From Myxococcota bacterium (GTDB taxonomy: Bacteria > Myxococcota_A > UBA9160 > UBA4427), in NCBI GenBank assembly GCA_029941885.1, contig JAPYTP010000004.1, positions 45,637 to 89,291 of the forward strand: a stretch of 43,655 bases of DNA, in the 5' to 3' direction. The notes beneath the pieces are model-generated. The model did no database searches. It saw nothing but the letters and a program-made list of their open reading frames with translations, and was not told where the DNA came from. A program made the translations under genes and the position numbers. The stretch's first letter is position 1. Each line of letters begins with the position of its first letter. Shown here one piece after another: positions 42,359 through 43,655 of the stretch.

Positions 42359-43534
42359 ATGGACCCGATCTACGTGAGCGACATCAATCGAGATGTGCGA
42401 CCCGCCGCCCCCGGCGAATTCGCTCCGGTTTCGATCGGCCCGATCCTGGCGGACCCACCCATCGTGCTCGCACCGATGGCGGGGATCACCAACGCGCCCT
42501 TCCGTCGACTGTGTCGAAAATTCGGAGCGGGGCTCTACGTGTCCGAGATGATCACCGCCCGGGCGCTGGTCGAGCGCAACGAGAAGACGATGCGGCTGGC
42601 TGAATTCGACCCAGACGAGAACCCGCGCAGCCTCCAGCTCTACGGAATCGATCCCTATTATGTCGGTGAAGCGACGAGGCTTCTCGTCGACGAAGACCGC
42701 GTCGACCACATCGACATGAATTTCGGCTGCCCCGTCCGCAAGGTCACTCGACGCGGCGGGGGCGCCGCGATCCCCGCGAAGCCGAGACTGCTGAAATCGA
42801 TCATACGTGCGGCGGTCCAGAACGCCGGATCGATCCCGGTCACCATCAAGTTCCGAATGGGGATCGACGACGACTGGATGACCTTCCTCGACGCCGGGAG
42901 AATCGCCGAGGACGAGGGATGCAAAGCGGTCGCACTCCATGCGCGCACCGCGGCCCAGCTCTACGACGGCGACGCGAACTGGAATGCGATCGCTGAACTC
43001 AAGCAGGCCGTCACGTCGATTCCCGTATTCGGGAACGGCGATATATGGGAGGCATGGGACGCGCTTCGAATGATGCGGGCGACCGATTGTGACGGGGTCG
43101 TGGTCGGCCGAGGCTGCCTCGGGCGCCCATGGCTATTCGGCGATCTCGCCGCTGTCTTCGCCGGACACGAGCCAGCGAATCCGCCGAATTTCGGAGTCGT
43201 GATCGAGACGATGCGCGAACACGCGAACTTGTTATGCAATTGGATCGGCGAACGGATCGGGATTCGAGATTTCCGAAAGCACGCCACCTGGTACACGAAG
43301 GGGTTTCCCGGGAGTACCAAGATGCGGGATAAGCTGATTCGGATCAATTCAATTGCGGAGCTGGATTCGATCCTCCGCGAGGGCGATCCTGAATTGCACT
43401 TTCCTCCGCGGGCGATGCGGGTCAAGCGCGGAAAGAAGGGTGGGCGCCAGAAGGTGGTGCTGCCGGAGGGGTTCCGCGAAGACCTCGAAGATGCGACACC
43501 CCCGGAGGCCGAGGAAGCAGGGGACGGGGGCTAG
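42359..43534 (+). CDS. dusB: tRNA-dihydrouridine synthase DusB
   Basis: A 391-residue flavin-dependent tRNA-dihydrouridine synthase that reduces uridines in the tRNA D-loop. LAPMAGITNAPFRRLCRKFGAGLYVSEM is the FMN-binding start in part; NFGCPVRKVTRRGGGAAI carries the catalytic Cys124, VTIKFRMG and ALHARTAAQLYDG the substrate sites, and GNGDIW with GVVVGRGCLGRPW the phosphate-binding end. The C-terminal helical domain is followed by a Lys/Arg- and Glu-rich tail. An N-terminal extension of about 30 residues precedes the barrel. The ATG at 42359 is the closest to the conserved region; an upstream ATG near 42300 is possible. Confidence 0.92.
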   Translation: MDPIYVSDINRDVRPAAPGEFAPVSIGPILADPPIVLAPMAGITNAPFRRLCRKFGAGLYVSEMITARALVERNEKTMRLAEFDPDENPRSLQLYGIDPYYVGEATRLLVDEDRVDHIDMNFGCPVRKVTRRGGGAAIPAKPRLLKSIIRAAVQNAGSIPVTIKFRMGIDDDWMTFLDAGRIAEDEGCKAVALHARTAAQLYDGDANWNAIAELKQAVTSIPVFGNGDIWEAWDALRMMRATDCDGVVVGRGCLGRPWLFGDLAAVFAGHEPANPPNFGVVIETMREHANLLCNWIGERIGIRDFRKHATWYTKGFPGSTKMRDKLIRINSIAELDSILREGDPELHFPPRAMRVKRGKKGGRQKVVLPEGFREDLEDATPPEAEEAGDGG

Positions 43535-43601
43535 ACATCCCCGCCATTCGGTGGCGCGCATTCCCACGTGGGGACGTCCGCGACCGCCGATCGATCTCGA
43601 G

Positions 43602-43655
43602 CTAGCTGTCATCCTCGGCTTCGGTGTCGACCACGAGATTCTTCGACCGCAACTT
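43602..43655 (-). CDS. Partial CDS, C-terminal end of an unknown protein
   Basis: At the right edge, the minus strand has an open frame ending in TAG (43604-43602) that reads KNLVVDTEAEDDS at its terminus. The acidic end and GC-biased codons suggest a real gene entering from beyond the window, convergent with dusB. Too little is visible for identification. The 67 bases between it and dusB contain the palindrome CCCACGTGGG (43563-43572) and nothing else notable. Confidence 0.4.
   Translation of the reverse strand, partial: KLRSKNLVVDTEAEDDS

Noticed and set aside
43563..43572. Palindrome CCCACGTGGG after dusB
   Set aside because: It has no loop and no U-run, so it is not a convincing terminator; palindromes of this length arise by chance in GC-rich DNA.

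Overview
The window comes from a GC-rich, gene-dense bacterial chromosome with short intergenic gaps and many 4-base start/stop overlaps. The gene set (classical menaquinone pathway, class I fumarase, four-subunit 2-oxoacid:ferredoxin oxidoreductase, CGFS glutaredoxin fused to rhodanese, two probable selenoproteins) fits a deltaproteobacterial-grade lineage such as Myxococcota or a relative. The sequence alone does not fix the taxon. I saw no rRNA, tRNA, CRISPR array, transposase or phage gene.

Layout. 1-2.7 kb: an atypical SDR, a class I amidotransferase and a PlsC acyltransferase, followed by an open stretch in frame with plsC. 2.7-12.3 kb: a minus-strand operon merR-menG-menF-menD-menH-menA-menC-menE, whose genes mostly overlap by 4 bases. 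It holds the classical menaquinone route from chorismate except menB and the DHNA-CoA thioesterase. 12.5-17.1 kb: PilZ protein, amidotransferase, TrmH-type methyltransferase and class I fumarase. 17.2-19.9 kb: Prc-type S41 protease and a small Cys-rich membrane protein. 19.9-24.3 kb: VOC protein, a SelW-like gene with an in-frame UGA, HDOD protein, Grx4-HesB-like-rhodanese fusion, BolA, PII and cupin. 24.3-30.5 kb: hydroxyacid dehydrogenase and an acyl-CoA-synthetase-like protein that lacks the catalytic lysine, divergent from a TetR and 2-oxoacid:ferredoxin oxidoreductase operon. 30.6-35.8 kb: HAD, nitroreductase, DUF1214-like protein, arsR-arsI and an amidohydrolase. 35.8-39.8 kb: topoisomerase IV (parE-parC). 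40.2-43.7 kb: small genes, an AhpD-like gene with an in-frame UGA, a repeat protein, dusB and a partial gene.

Main discovery. Two genes are split or hidden by an in-frame UGA placed exactly where the redox-active residue belongs. At 20455-20673 (minus) a complete 72-residue SelW/Rdx protein reads C-G-Q-U. At 40781-41461 (plus) an AhpD-like protein reads C-F-Y-U-x-x-x-H. In each, a hairpin with a G at the start of its apical loop follows the UGA at a distance suited to a bacterial SECIS element. Together they imply a selenocysteine-decoding organism, although selA, selB, selC and selD are not in this window. The second locus also carries an upstream, out-of-frame remnant of a related domain, so partial decay must be considered there.

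Several redox functions lie close together (SelW, CGFS glutaredoxin with rhodanese and BolA, ferredoxin oxidoreductase, menaquinone, nitroreductase, AhpD-like). An organoarsenical resistance pair, arsR-arsI, sits behind an unusually AT-rich promoter.
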